DNA of 64,000 bases from Acinetobacter brisouii CIP 110357 (GCF_000488275.1 NZ_KI530762.1:825536-889535), one strand, 5' to 3'. Positions 1 to 9,219 are shown, numbered from the stretch's first letter. The notes: a model not told the origin generated them from the sequence alone. Translations and numbers: made by a program.

Positions 1-198
1 ATTGAGTGTGGTGATTTGCGCTAATTGTCCTGCATAGCCACCCGAAAATGATGCTGATTTTGCTCGATGAGTAATGCTCGGTTCTATACGGATTTCAACT
101 AAACTATTCCATTCACCACATTCAGAACATTGTCCCGCCCATTTGGAGTGATCTGCTCCGCATTGTTCACAGCGATAGACCGTTTTAACTTTACTCAT
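1..198 (-). CDS. radA: DNA repair protein RadA/Sms, N-terminal part (gene runs off the left edge)
   Basis: The first 66 codons of a minus-strand gene are present; the rest lies outside the window. The N-terminus carries a four-cysteine zinc finger (C10, C13, C24, C27, with a conserved KWxGQC stretch between the pairs), the signature of RadA/Sms. RadA is a cytoplasmic RecA-like DnaB-type helicase that helps branch migration in recombinational repair and natural transformation. The Walker ATPase and Lon-like domains would follow downstream and are not visible. The ATG at 198 is the only sensible start because the zinc finger begins ten residues later. Identification is strong for the visible part. 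Confidence 0.88.
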   Translation of the reverse strand, partial: MSKVKTVYRCEQCGADHSKWAGQCSECGEWNSLVEIRIEPSITHRAKSASFSGGYAGQLAQITTLN

Positions 199-424
199 GA
201 TTTAGTGCTTTTTTGTATAAAAAAATAAAAAAAGGGGCTTAACATTAGCATGTTCATCTGATAAAAAACACTAGAGATCATGGAATCGATCTTGTATGGC
301 TCATGCTTTATGAACGGTGTCTTTGAGACGTCTGTGCCGTATGTCTTTTTTTTAAGCATCTAACTCTGAAATTGGAATGCTAATTGCTATTTGTTAGCAG
401 CAACTCTGTTATGGATAATCATCA

Positions 425-1837
425 ATGAGTTTTAACGAGCTAAATGATATTAACGCACCTGACGATTCGATTCATGAATTACAGCGTAATTTACACAATC
501 GTCATTTGCAGTTAATTGCTATTGGGGGTGCCATTGGCACTGGGTTGTTTATGGGGTCGGGTAAAACCATCTCATTGGCAGGCCCATCTATTTTATTAAT
601 TTATTTTATTATTGGAATTATGGTTTTTTTCCTAATGCGTGCATTAGGTGAACTTCTCCTGTCTAACCTGAACTATAAATCTTTTGTGGACATGTCTTAT
701 GACCTTATTGGTCCAAAAGCAGGTTTTTATGTGGGTTGGACGTACTGGGTTGGCTGGGTACTTACGGGTATGGCTGACTTAACTGCTGTAATTAACTACC
801 TCACTTTCTGGCTCCCACCAGATATGCAGTTTACACCTGCGGGGCAAGCGTTAATTAGTGCAGGCTGTGTGCTTTTCTTAATGTTATTGAACCTATTGAC
901 AGTTCGCTTATTTGGGGAAACTGAATTCTGGTTCGCAATTGTGAAGATCGTGGCAATTATTGCCTTAATCTGTGCGGGTGCATACATGGTGTTTACAGGT
1001 TATCACTCACCAAATGGTGACGTGGCATCTTTGAGCAACATTTGGGCACACGGTGGCATTTTCCCGAAAGGTGTTGAAGGTTTCTTGGCAGGTTTCCAGA
1101 TTGCGATTTTTGCATTTATTGGGGTAGAACTTGTCGGAACTTCGGCTGCTGAAGCGAAAGACCCTCACATCAACTTGCCAAAAGCAGTCAATGCAATTCC
1201 TGTACGTGTCATCTTGTTCTACGTATTGTCTTTAACTGTGGTGATGTCTGTGATTCCTTGGAATCATGTCATTCCAAACAAGAGTCCATTTGTTGAATTG
1301 TTCCTTATGGCAGGCATTCCGACTGCTGCGGTAATTATGAACTTGGTGGTCTTGTCATCTGTAATGTCATCGATGAACAGCGGGATCTTCTCAACCAGCC
1401 GTATGCTGTACGGTCTGGCAAAAGATGGTCAGGCACCTAAAACATTAGGGAAATTATCAAAAAGTGCAGTTCCTGCAAATGGTTTGATGTTCTCTTGTGC
1501 ATGTATTATGGGCGGTGCAATCCTTCAGTTCTTTGTACCAGACACTATTACTGCATTTACTCTTGCAACAACTTTGTCTGTAATTTTGTTTGTATCGGTA
1601 TGGATCCTGATTATGGTGAACTATATCCGTTATCGCAAATTACGTCCTGAGTTGCATGAAAAATCGACATTTAAAATGCCTGGTGGCGTGTTTATGTCGT
1701 ATGTTGTGATTGCATTCTTTATCTTTACAATCGGTATTTTGGTACTTGAACCAGATACTCGCCAGTCACTATTGATTAGTCCATTGTGGCTACTGATTTT
1801 AGCGATTGGTTATATGTTTAAGAAAAAGAAAGCATAA
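425..1837 (+). CDS. cycA: CycA-type D-serine/D-alanine/glycine permease, copy 1
   Basis: This is a 470-residue inner-membrane amino-acid/proton symporter of the APC superfamily. The signature GGAIGTGLFMGSGK starts near residue 34 and leads into the first of about 12 hydrophobic segments. The overall sequence follows E. coli CycA closely, including the stretches FAGFQIA-like (here FLAGFQIAIFAFIGVELVGT), SSxMNSGIFSTSRMLYGL and the C-terminal EPDTRQSLL. CycA imports glycine, D-alanine and D-serine. A second permease gene of the same family follows 323 bases downstream, and each has its own terminator, so they look like separate transcription units. The ATG at 425 is preceded by a weak GGAT ribosome-binding site. 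The exact substrate is inferred from family resemblance. Confidence 0.85.
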   Translation: MSFNELNDINAPDDSIHELQRNLHNRHLQLIAIGGAIGTGLFMGSGKTISLAGPSILLIYFIIGIMVFFLMRALGELLLSNLNYKSFVDMSYDLIGPKAGFYVGWTYWVGWVLTGMADLTAVINYLTFWLPPDMQFTPAGQALISAGCVLFLMLLNLLTVRLFGETEFWFAIVKIVAIIALICAGAYMVFTGYHSPNGDVASLSNIWAHGGIFPKGVEGFLAGFQIAIFAFIGVELVGTSAAEAKDPHINLPKAVNAIPVRVILFYVLSLTVVMSVIPWNHVIPNKSPFVELFLMAGIPTAAVIMNLVVLSSVMSSMNSGIFSTSRMLYGLAKDGQAPKTLGKLSKSAVPANGLMFSCACIMGGAILQFFVPDTITAFTLATTLSVILFVSVWILIMVNYIRYRKLRPELHEKSTFKMPGGVFMSYVVIAFFIFTIGILVLEPDTRQSLLISPLWLLILAIGYMFKKKKA

Positions 1838-1851
1838 TCAATAATTAAGTG

Positions 1852-1886
1852 AACTTAAACTCTCCATCTGGGGAGTTTAAGTTTTT
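1852..1886 (+). terminator. Intrinsic terminator after cycA copy 1
   Basis: An 11-bp perfect stem (AACTTAAACTC with GAGTTTAAGTT) extended by three further pairs, one of them G-T, closes a four-base loop and is followed by a short T run. It sits 15 bases after the stop codon. Confidence 0.8.
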
Positions 1887-1960
1887 ATAAGAAATGTAAA
1901 TTAAAAAAAATCTCATTCGCACTACTTTGGTTCAATACGATCAAAAATGGGTTTCTGCTT

Positions 1961-1969
1961 TGCTATAAT
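1961..1969 (+). promoter_or_regulatory. Candidate extended -10 promoter for cycA copy 2
   Basis: TGCTATAAT is a perfect extended -10 element; no good -35 hexamer lies 16-18 bases upstream, as is usual for this promoter type. Transcription would start near 1976 and leave a leader of about 185 bases before the start codon at 2161. The 323-base gap holds only this element and the preceding terminator. I looked for a glycine riboswitch and saw none. Confidence 0.42.
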
Positions 1970-2160
1970 ATGGTGCGATTTTAATTTGTAAGTCTCTTTA
2001 TTACATACATATTTATAAAGTTGCTCTAACTTGGTTCTATTTTAGAAAAATCAAAATCATCTCATGACAGATTCCTGCAATAGAGTCTCATAAGGGGCTG
2101 TTGTCTTTTTGGCTGTATTGCATCAAAGGGGGAGTGAACACAAATGAAAGGTAATACGAC

Positions 2161-3558
2161 ATGAAACAACAGTCAGTCGAACATCATGAGCTAAGTAAAA
2201 GCTTGTCCAATCGCCATTTACAGTTGATTGCAATTGGCGGTGCCATTGGAACAGGTTTATTTATGGGGTCAGGTAAAACCATCAGTCTGGCGGGGCCTTC
2301 CATCATATTTATTTATATGATTATTGGCTTGATGGTGTTTTTTGTCATGCGAGCCTTGGGTGAACTCTTGCTCTCCAATTTAAACTATAAGTCATTTATT
2401 GACTTTTCTACGGACTTAATTGGTCCTTGGGCGGGTTATTTTGTAGGGTGGACATACTGGTTGTGCTGGATCACCATCGGGATTGCTGACCTATCTGCGA
2501 TTATTAACTATTTGCAGTTTTTTAATGGCGGACATCCATTTAGCCCTGGGGAAAGTGCCCTGATTTGTGTCGCCTCGATTTTCTTTATTATGGGGCTGAA
2601 TCTGGTGACCGTGAAACTGTTTGGTGAGATGGAATTCTGGTTTGCACTGATCAAGATTATTGCGATTGTTGTGCTTATCGCTGTGGGTCTATGGATGATC
2701 TTTACAGGATTTACTTCGCCTACAGGTGAGCTGGCTTCATTTACTCATTTATGGGCAAATGGCGGTTTCTTCCCAACTGGTTCGACAGGCTTTTTAGCAG
2801 GCTTTCAGATCGCCATTTTTGCTTTTGTCGGTGTGGAGTTGGTTGGTACAACGGCAGCAGAAACCCGTGATCCAGAACGTAACTTGCCTAAAGCAGTGAA
2901 TTCTATTCCTGTGCGAATCATTATTTTCTATGTTTTTGCATTGGTCATTGTGATGTCAGTCACGCCGTGGGATAAGATTAATCCAAGTGTTAGCCCATTC
3001 GTAAATTTGTTTACTCACGCGGGTATTGCGGCGGCAGCTATTATTATGAATTTGGTGGTGCTGTCTTCTGTCATGTCTTCCATGAATAGTGGTGTGTTTT
3101 CGACCAGCCGTATGCTATTTGGTTTGTCACGCGAAGGGCAAGGTCCAAAACTGTTTGGTAAGTTAAGCCCACGTTTAGTCCCTGCCAACGCTTTATATTT
3201 CTCGGCATTTTGTTTGCTTGGTGGTGCTGCACTTCAGTATTTTGTACCCAATACGATTGAAGCCTTCACGTTAGCAACGACATTGTCAACGATACTGTTT
3301 ATTTGTGTATGGCTGATTATCATCTGGAGTTATATCAACTACTACAAAACGCGCCCAGAGTTACACCAGCAGTCCAAGTTTAAATTGCCTGGTGGTTTGG
3401 TGACCTGTTGGGTGGTGATTATTTTCTTCATTGGTATGATTTATGTCTTGTCTTTGGAGCCAGACACTTTAAAAGCTTTAAAGGTGAGTCCAATCTGGTT
3501 CTTGATTTTGCTGATCGGGTATTTCTTTTTTAAGCCCAAAAAAATCAGTAAAGATTAA
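2161..3558 (+). CDS. cycA: CycA-type D-serine/D-alanine/glycine permease, copy 2
   Basis: A 465-residue APC-family permease, closely related to the gene just upstream and also to E. coli CycA. The family signature IGGAIGTGLFMGSGK starts near residue 25, and the mid-protein LAGFQIAIFAFVGVELVGTT and SGVFSTSRMLFGL segments are intact. This copy looks slightly closer to E. coli CycA than copy 1 (for example DLIGPWAGYFVGWTYW and TTAAETRDPE). The two copies differ throughout rather than in a few positions, so the duplication is old and both genes seem maintained. A role in uptake of glycine and D-amino acids is likely; how the two divide substrates cannot be read from sequence. AAAGG lies just upstream of the ATG. 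Confidence 0.85.
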   Translation: MKQQSVEHHELSKSLSNRHLQLIAIGGAIGTGLFMGSGKTISLAGPSIIFIYMIIGLMVFFVMRALGELLLSNLNYKSFIDFSTDLIGPWAGYFVGWTYWLCWITIGIADLSAIINYLQFFNGGHPFSPGESALICVASIFFIMGLNLVTVKLFGEMEFWFALIKIIAIVVLIAVGLWMIFTGFTSPTGELASFTHLWANGGFFPTGSTGFLAGFQIAIFAFVGVELVGTTAAETRDPERNLPKAVNSIPVRIIIFYVFALVIVMSVTPWDKINPSVSPFVNLFTHAGIAAAAIIMNLVVLSSVMSSMNSGVFSTSRMLFGLSREGQGPKLFGKLSPRLVPANALYFSAFCLLGGAALQYFVPNTIEAFTLATTLSTILFICVWLIIIWSYINYYKTRPELHQQSKFKLPGGLVTCWVVIIFFIGMIYVLSLEPDTLKALKVSPIWFLILLIGYFFFKPKKISKD

Positions 3559-3561
3559 AGC

Positions 3562-3592
3562 AAAACGCCAGTTCTAAACTGGCGTTTTTTTT
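3562..3592 (+). terminator. Intrinsic terminator after cycA copy 2
   Basis: A 12-bp perfect stem (AAAACGCCAGTT with AACTGGCGTTTT) around a three-base loop runs into a T tract. Confidence 0.88.
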
Positions 3593-3659
3593 TAGAAATA
3601 CTTTGGTCAGAACAGGGTTCAAGGTATACTGCTTTTCAGTTTACATACAGGTGATGTCT

Positions 3660-3866
3660 ATGATGCGTCAAATGATTGCTGTGATTAGCTTGCTGGCGAC
3701 AGGTCTAAGCTTGGTGGGGTGTGGGCAGGCTGGAGATTTACAGTTACCAAACGATCCAAATTTGGATACTCGTCCAAAGTATCTGCTTTACCATCGTCAT
3801 GAACAGCCAAATGCTGCATCTGAAGTCAATACCTCAGCGTCTACACCATCTTCTAAAGTTCAGTAA
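3660..3866 (+). CDS. lptM: Small outer-membrane lipoprotein LptM (YifL-like)
   Basis: A 68-residue lipoprotein. The signal peptide ends in the lipobox LVGC (residues 18-21), followed at once by GQAGDLQLP, which matches the CGxxGxLxLP motif of LptM/YifL. LptM helps the LPS translocon LptD-LptE mature in the outer membrane. The gene sits directly upstream of lysA and dapF, the standard neighbourhood of this family. I chose the ATG at 3660 because AGGTG (3649-3653) is spaced six bases from it; the in-frame ATG at 3654 abuts that site, and the longer reading frame from 3603 has no ribosome-binding site. The C-terminal 30 residues are Ser/Thr/Pro-rich and likely disordered. Confidence 0.78.
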   Translation: MMRQMIAVISLLATGLSLVGCGQAGDLQLPNDPNLDTRPKYLLYHRHEQPNAASEVNTSASTPSSKVQ

Positions 3867-3881
3867 TTTTAAGGATTTATC

Positions 3882-5132
3882 ATGAGTTTTACCCGCATTC
3901 AAGGGGTTTTGCATGCTGAACAATGTTCTTTGGAACAGCTTGCACAGCAATTTTCTACACCGCTTTATGTGTATTCAAAAGCCAGCTTTGAAAAGCATTA
4001 TTTAGATATGGATCAGGCGTTTAGCTTTATTGATCATCAAATCTGCTTTGCGGTGAAGTCAAACTCAAATTTAGCTGTGTTAAATGTCTTGGCAAAATTG
4101 GGTGCGGGATTTGATATTGTCACAGGTGGCGAACTGGCTCGTGTGCTGGCAGCAGGTGGTGATCCAAGTAAAGTGGTCTTTTCAGGTTTGGGTAAATCTG
4201 AAGCGGATATTGAAAAAGCCCTGAATGTTGGGATTGCCTGTTTCAATGTTGAATCACACGCTGAGCTAGATCGTATTAACAAAGTGGCGGCGCGTTTAGG
4301 TAAAAAAGCGCCGATTTCTTTACGTGTAAATCCTGATGTTGATGCTAAAACTCATCCTTATATTTCGACAGGTTTGAAAGAAAATAAATTTGGTATTCCA
4401 AGTGATAGCGTGTTTGAAACTTATCAATATGCGCACAGTCTTGAACATTTGGATGTTGTGGGAATTGACTGTCATATTGGCTCACAGTTGACAGAAACTC
4501 AGCCATTTGTCGATGCACTGGATCGCGTTATGCTGATGATCGAACAGCTTAAAACGCTAGGGATCCAGTTAAAGCATGTCGATATCGGTGGTGGTCTGGG
4601 TGTCACTTATAAAGACGAAGTGCCGCCAACTGTTGCTGAATATGCTAATGCATTGCGTCCTGCTTTAGAAAAATTGGGCTTAAAAGTCTATATGGAACCA
4701 GGTCGAAGCATTAGTGCCAATGCGGGTGTGCTCCTGACCAAAGTTGATTTATTGAAACCGACCAATCACCGCAACTTTGCTATTGTCGATGCGGCTATGA
4801 ATGACCTGATTCGTCCATCGTTATATGAAGCGTGGATGGATATCCAGTCTGTAACGCCACATCAGGATACAGAAGCTAAAGTATGGGATGTTGTGGGTGC
4901 AATTTGTGAGACAGGTGACTTTTTAGGTAAAGACCGCGAGTTGGCTCTACAGGAAAATGATACCTTGGCTGTACTGGGTGCAGGGGCGTATGGTTTTGTC
5001 ATGAGCTCGAATTACAATAGTCGTGGTCGTGCTGCCGAAGTGATGGTTGATGGTGATCGGGCATATGTCATTCGTGAGCGTGAAAGCATAGAATCTTTAT
5101 GGGAAAAAGAGCGTTTATTGCCTCAGGAGTAA
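3882..5132 (+). CDS. lysA: Diaminopimelate decarboxylase
   Basis: A 416-residue PLP enzyme that makes L-lysine from meso-diaminopimelate, the last step of lysine synthesis. It has a fold-type III barrel: the PLP-binding lysine is K59 in CFAVKSNSN, the phosphate-binding glycine loop is DIGGGLGV near residue 235, EPGRS follows near 277, and the active-site cysteine lies in GAICETGDF near 345. Length and motif order are normal for LysA. It follows lptM by 15 bases and precedes dapF with almost no gap, so decarboxylase and epimerase are probably co-translated from one message. Confidence 0.96.
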   Translation: MSFTRIQGVLHAEQCSLEQLAQQFSTPLYVYSKASFEKHYLDMDQAFSFIDHQICFAVKSNSNLAVLNVLAKLGAGFDIVTGGELARVLAAGGDPSKVVFSGLGKSEADIEKALNVGIACFNVESHAELDRINKVAARLGKKAPISLRVNPDVDAKTHPYISTGLKENKFGIPSDSVFETYQYAHSLEHLDVVGIDCHIGSQLTETQPFVDALDRVMLMIEQLKTLGIQLKHVDIGGGLGVTYKDEVPPTVAEYANALRPALEKLGLKVYMEPGRSISANAGVLLTKVDLLKPTNHRNFAIVDAAMNDLIRPSLYEAWMDIQSVTPHQDTEAKVWDVVGAICETGDFLGKDRELALQENDTLAVLGAGAYGFVMSSNYNSRGRAAEVMVDGDRAYVIRERESIESLWEKERLLPQE

Positions 5133-5138
5133 TTGTTG

Positions 5139-5984
5139 ATGTTGTTAGAATTTACCAAAATGCATGGTTTGGGCAATGACTTTGTGGTGATTGATCTGAT
5201 TCGTCAGCGCGCCTACTTGGATGCCGTAACTATTCAGCGTATGGCGCATCGCCATTTTGGTATTGGGTTTGACCAACTTTTGATTGTTGAGCCACCTGAT
5301 TTTCCAAACGTCGACTTTAAGTACCGTATTTTCAATGCAGATGGTTCTGAGGTTGAGCAATGTGGTAATGGTGTGCGTTGTTTTGCACGCTTTGTACACG
5401 AACGTCAATTGACGCATAAAACTAAAATGAAAGTACAGACCAAGGCAGGTATTGTTGAGCCTGAATTGGGGCCAAACGGATGGGTGCGGGTGAATATGGG
5501 TTATCCAAAATTCTTACCGCAGGAAATTCCATTTGTTGCCGATGAGCAAGAAGAACTTTATCGCCTTGATCTGGCAAATGGTCAGAACCTGTTGATTGAT
5601 GTTGTGAATATGGGCAATCCACATGCAGTGACCATTGTGCCTGATGTTTTGACAGCAGATGTTGCAAACTTGGGACCACAAATTGAATCACATGCGCGTT
5701 TCCCTGAACGTGTTAATGCTGGTTTTATGCAGATTGTGGATGAAAAGCATGCGCGTTTACGTGTGTTTGAGCGTGGAGTCGGTGAAACATTGGCTTGTGG
5801 TACGGGAGCATGTGCGGCAGCAGTCAGCGCTATGCGCCGTGGCTTGTTGGCGAATGAAGTCGAAATTCAGCTTGCAGGTGGCTCATTACATATTGCGTGG
5901 CGTGATGGTGATGTAGTCTGGATGACTGGTCCAACAGCTAACGTCTATGAAGGACGTTTTGATTTACGCTATTTCCAAAGCTAA
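5139..5984 (+). CDS. dapF: Diaminopimelate epimerase
   Basis: A 281-residue cofactor-independent racemase that converts LL- to meso-diaminopimelate, feeding both lysine and peptidoglycan synthesis. Both active-site thiols are visible: C75 in [10 protein letters not shown] and the second in [12 protein letters not shown] near residue 222. The N-terminus [15 protein letters not shown] is the family start. A TTG at 5133 is in frame, but the ATG at 5139 is better: AGGAG at 5125-5129 inside the end of lysA is spaced nine bases from it. The close spacing to lysA suggests translational coupling. Confidence 0.96.
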   Translation: MLLEFTKMHGLGNDFVVIDLIRQRAYLDAVTIQRMAHRHFGIGFDQLLIVEPPDFPNVDFKYRIFNADGSEVEQCGNGVRCFARFVHERQLTHKTKMKVQTKAGIVEPELGPNGWVRVNMGYPKFLPQEIPFVADEQEELYRLDLANGQNLLIDVVNMGNPHAVTIVPDVLTADVANLGPQIESHARFPERVNAGFMQIVDEKHARLRVFERGVGETLACGTGACAAAVSAMRRGLLANEVEIQLAGGSLHIAWRDGDVVWMTGPTANVYEGRFDLRYFQS

Positions 5985-5990
5985 ATTGTC

Positions 5991-6028
5991 ATCCCCCAAG
6001 CCCGGATCAAGGTCTGGTTTTGGGGGAT
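5991..6028. repeat. Inverted repeat after dapF
   Basis: ATCCCCCAA (5991-5999) and TTGGGGGAT (6020-6028) form a strong 9-bp G/C stem around a 20-base GC-rich loop seven bases after the dapF stop. No T run follows, so it is not a standard terminator. It could stabilise the dapF mRNA end, or be a copy of a dispersed short repeat. Confidence 0.6.
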
Positions 6029-6234
6029 TTAATGCTTCACTTTATTTTTATAAACATAATAGATCTCGTCGTTTCTTTTTCGTATTTAATCTTTATCAAC
6101 CATTTGATGTTGAAGTGTTTGCAACATCATTCGTGCTATCTAGTTAATTTTTTGACCTTGAAGCTGCTTGATTATGTAATGGAAGTTTTTCATACTGTAA
6201 GCATTAAAAAAATCATACTGCCTAGAGTAAAATT

Positions 6235-7056
6235 ATGCAAAATCAAATGCAGGAACAACAACTTGAGCAATTATTAGAAAAAGCAGCCAAAGAACCTGCA
6301 TACCGCCCAGAATTCTTACAACAATTATTGATCGGGCATATTTACTGCTTAGGGGTTACAGATCGAACGACTCAGCCGATGCAAACCGAGCAAATTCACC
6401 TGAAAAAAGGGGATGAATTGCATCTACAAAAATGGAAAAAAGCGGATGGAACGGAAGCATTACCATTTTTCTTGTCACTAAAAACCTTGCAGCAGTCGAT
6501 TGAAGAAGAACATTCGTATTTATATCTTCCAACGCAGCAGTTTTTTGAAATGACACTTGGCGATACATTGGTACTGAACCCGATGTCACCTTATGGCAAA
6601 GAATTTAGCCCAAGTGAGATTCGTCAGCTTTTACACATTGATGTAGGGCAAGTCGAAAGTTATGAAGTCCAGCAAGACACAGAGGTTTTACTTGGACAAC
6701 CAACAGAATATCCTTATAAGATGGTGTTACAGTTACAAAAATTCTTGCAAACCAAGCCGCAGGTACAAGCAGCGTATCTGGCACTGATGCATAACCCACA
6801 GCGTGATGCTGAACCGACTTTAATGATTGGCTTGCAACTGGATATGCAGCAACCCTTGCAACTGGATCAGTTGATTCAGCAGGTTGGCCAAGTTGCCTTT
6901 GAAAGTCTAGATCAACCAAGCCTTGTAGATTTGACGATTATTGATGATCAAAAAAGTGATGGTCTCAGTCGTTATATGCGTGAAGAAACCACACCATTTT
7001 ATCAGCGTGAACAACCTGAAAAACGCCGTGGTATGCTAACTCGATTTTTTTCTTAA
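6235..7056 (+). CDS. SseB-like protein
   Basis: A 273-residue soluble protein with no signal peptide. It reads as an SseB (enhanced serine sensitivity) family member: the N-terminal half alternates short helices and strands around LPFFLSLKTLQQSI and QFFEMTLGDTLVLNPMSPYGKEF (last part near residue 120), and the C-terminal domain contains YLALMHNPQ and PSLVDLTIID. E. coli SseB protects against serine sensitivity when overexpressed; its biochemical role is unknown. The gene lies between dapF and xerC and probably shares their transcript. It is rich in glutamine, especially in the first 20 residues. Family assignment is by eye and moderate. Confidence 0.6.
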   Translation: MQNQMQEQQLEQLLEKAAKEPAYRPEFLQQLLIGHIYCLGVTDRTTQPMQTEQIHLKKGDELHLQKWKKADGTEALPFFLSLKTLQQSIEEEHSYLYLPTQQFFEMTLGDTLVLNPMSPYGKEFSPSEIRQLLHIDVGQVESYEVQQDTEVLLGQPTEYPYKMVLQLQKFLQTKPQVQAAYLALMHNPQRDAEPTLMIGLQLDMQQPLQLDQLIQQVGQVAFESLDQPSLVDLTIIDDQKSDGLSRYMREETTPFYQREQPEKRRGMLTRFFS

Positions 7057-7072
7057 TAAATAGGTTGATCTC

Positions 7073-7984
7073 ATGGATATGTTCGAGTTGCTTCATATAT
7101 GGCTGAATTCTCGTAAAATTCAGCAGCAGTCCGAGCATACATTGTCAGCTTATGAACGTGATGTCCGGGATTTTCTCAATTTTTGCCAGCGCAAGAAATT
7201 AGACCTCAATAATATTGCCTCGGCAGATCTGCGTGAATACTTGGCAGAAAAAGTGGAACGGCAACAACTGGCAACCAGTAGTTTGCAGCGCGCTTTAAGT
7301 GCAATTCGCCAGTTTATGCAATGGGTTGAGCAGCAGCAGAAAATTGCCCAAAATCCAGCCAAAGATTTCCGTTTAAAGCGCCAGCCACGGGCGCTACCCG
7401 GTATGCTGGATATTGAAACCATTTTACAAATTTTGGAACAGCCTGCACCCGAAAAACCTTTAGAGCAACAGCTCTGGCTGCGGGATAAAGCTATGCTGGA
7501 ATTGCTTTATTCTAGTGGTTTGCGTTTGGCAGAATTACAAAGCCTGAATCTGCAAGATCTCGATTTTGAACGACAGCAGGTACGTGTAACGGGTAAAGGT
7601 GATAAAACCCGTATTGTGCCTTTTGGACAAAAAGCCAAGCAGAGCTTGCATCGCTGGTTGCAAATGGCAGCAATTTGGATGGGACAGGCTTTGCAACCAA
7701 ATAGTGCCGTGTTTATTTCTCAGCGTGGTACGCGTCTGACGCCGCGCCAGATTGAAAATCGTGTCAAAGCCCAAGCATTACGGGCAGGGGTAAATGTTGA
7801 TTTACACCCACATTTACTCAGGCATTGTTTTGCCAGTCATTTGCTTTCGGCAAGTGGTGACTTGCGTGGTATTCAGGAAATGCTCGGGCATAGCAACTTG
7901 AACACGACACAAATCTATACGCATATTGATTTTGATCATCTAGCGCAAATTTATGATCAGGCACATCCGCGCGCGCAAAAGTAA
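7073..7984 (+). CDS. xerC: Tyrosine recombinase XerC
   Basis: A 303-residue site-specific recombinase that acts with XerD at dif to resolve chromosome dimers at the septum. All catalytic residues are present: R151 (SSGLRLAEL), K175 (GKGDKTR), H247 and R250 (HPHLLRH), H273 (LGHSNL) and the nucleophile Y282 (TQIYTHI). The N-terminal SAM-like DNA-binding domain covers about residues 1-100. The position after dapF and an intervening gene is the normal gammaproteobacterial context for XerC rather than XerD. The gene starts 16 bases after the SseB-like gene. The Lrp-type gene converges on it with only three bases between the stops. Confidence 0.95.
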   Translation: MDMFELLHIWLNSRKIQQQSEHTLSAYERDVRDFLNFCQRKKLDLNNIASADLREYLAEKVERQQLATSSLQRALSAIRQFMQWVEQQQKIAQNPAKDFRLKRQPRALPGMLDIETILQILEQPAPEKPLEQQLWLRDKAMLELLYSSGLRLAELQSLNLQDLDFERQQVRVTGKGDKTRIVPFGQKAKQSLHRWLQMAAIWMGQALQPNSAVFISQRGTRLTPRQIENRVKAQALRAGVNVDLHPHLLRHCFASHLLSASGDLRGIQEMLGHSNLNTTQIYTHIDFDHLAQIYDQAHPRAQK

Positions 7985-7987
7985 AGC

Positions 7988-8482
7988 CTAGTATTCGTCC
8001 AAAGGTAACTGATAACTTTGCTTAATAATCTGGCTGGGTAAATCGGTTTTCACACTGGTAATACCATTTTTTTTGGTCAAATGACTGGACTGAAACTTGC
8101 GGTAACTTTCCAGATCAGGAACCACCACTTTGAGCATGGCATCACATTCACCCAAGATGATGTAACACTCCATGACTTGCGGCAACTCTTTCATGGCTTC
8201 AATAAAACAGTCAATAGTTTCTGCATCCTGACCAATCAGCCAAATCCGAGAAAATAAAATCAAAGAGAAACCGACCTTTTGTGGGTCAACCAAAGTGGTA
8301 TAACTCTGAATCACGCCTGCTTCTTCGAGAAGTTTTACACGCCGTAAACAAGATGAGGGAGATAGTCCCACTTGCTTGGCCAGATCGTTGTTTTGAATTC
8401 GTCCATTCTGTTGTAAATGAAGAATAATATTTTTGTCGATACGATCAAGTTTTATTGATATAGACTTGTTTATTTGTTTCAT
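7988..8482 (-). CDS. Lrp/AsnC-family transcriptional regulator
   Basis: A 164-residue DNA-binding protein with a winged helix-turn-helix (about residues 12-60: LDRIDKNIILHLQQNGR, then DLAKQVGLSPSSCLRRVKLLEEAGVI) and a C-terminal RAM ligand-binding domain (about 75-150, with GECDAMLKVVV). Regulators of this family sense amino acids and often control a divergent exporter or catabolic gene. Here the divergent neighbour, 114 bases away, is a LysE-family exporter, so control of that gene is the obvious inference. No canonical ribosome-binding site precedes the only plausible ATG. Confidence 0.88.
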   Translation of the reverse strand: MKQINKSISIKLDRIDKNIILHLQQNGRIQNNDLAKQVGLSPSSCLRRVKLLEEAGVIQSYTTLVDPQKVGFSLILFSRIWLIGQDAETIDCFIEAMKELPQVMECYIILGECDAMLKVVVPDLESYRKFQSSHLTKKNGITSVKTDLPSQIIKQSYQLPLDEY

Positions 8483-8596
8483 AAATTAGAATTAAATTCG
8501 AAAAAATATTTAAATTATAGAATATTTGCAATCCTATTTGATTGGTTTTTTTGGACAATATAGAGACTTTATTTTGTTGTTTTAAAGGCAAAAGCG

Positions 8597-9202
8597 ATGT
8601 CTGACTTTACATTATTTGCACTCACCATCATTCCGCTGGTCTTAACGCCAGGGCCCGATATGTTATTTGTACTTTCACAGGCGATGGGTAAAGATTTTAA
8701 GTCAGGCATGATGGCAACTTTTGGCGTGTGTTCTGGCTATCTGGTGCATTCGGTCCTGGTTGCCCTGGGAATTTCCGCGATTATCGTGTCCTATCCGATG
8801 CTATTTAATGCAATTCGATTTTTTGGGGTTGCGTATTTGGTGTACCTTTCAATTCAGTTATTTCGTTCAGCATTTCAAAGTAAAGGTATTCGGTTATCAG
8901 CGGCACAGACTCATAACCCCATTCGCAAAGGTTTTGTAACTTCATTGCTTAACCCCAAAGTCATGCTGATTTATTTTGCGATCTTGCCGCAATTTATGCA
9001 CAGCAAAGGCAACCCTGTAGTTGAAGGCTTGCTCTTGTCTTTAATTTTTATAAGCTCATGTATTATCGTATATTTAGTGTTGTCATTTATTGCGGTCAAA
9101 GTGACAGAGAAAGCAGGTTTTGATCAGCGTAAACAAAAATGGGTCGATGCCACCTCTGCGAGCATGATTATGCTGGCGGCTACATGGCTCATGGCTCACT
9201 AA
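8597..9202 (+). CDS. LysE/RhtB-family amino-acid exporter
   Basis: A 201-residue inner-membrane protein with about six hydrophobic segments. The family hallmark TPGPDMLFV sits near residues 17-25, and the conserved GFVTSLLNPKVMLIYFAILPQF around 110-135. LysE/RhtB proteins export amino acids such as lysine, threonine, homoserine or leucine using the proton gradient; the substrate here is unknown. The divergent Lrp-type regulator suggests amino-acid-dependent induction. AAAGG is spaced eight bases before the ATG. Confidence 0.88.
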   Translation: MSDFTLFALTIIPLVLTPGPDMLFVLSQAMGKDFKSGMMATFGVCSGYLVHSVLVALGISAIIVSYPMLFNAIRFFGVAYLVYLSIQLFRSAFQSKGIRLSAAQTHNPIRKGFVTSLLNPKVMLIYFAILPQFMHSKGNPVVEGLLLSLIFISSCIIVYLVLSFIAVKVTEKAGFDQRKQKWVDATSASMIMLAATWLMAH

Positions 9203-9219
9203 ATTAAAAACGTTTTTCT

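Noticed and set aside
1887-2160. Possible glycine riboswitch before the second cycA gene
   Set aside because: The long leader invited the idea, but I could not find the conserved glycine-aptamer core or a tandem arrangement.
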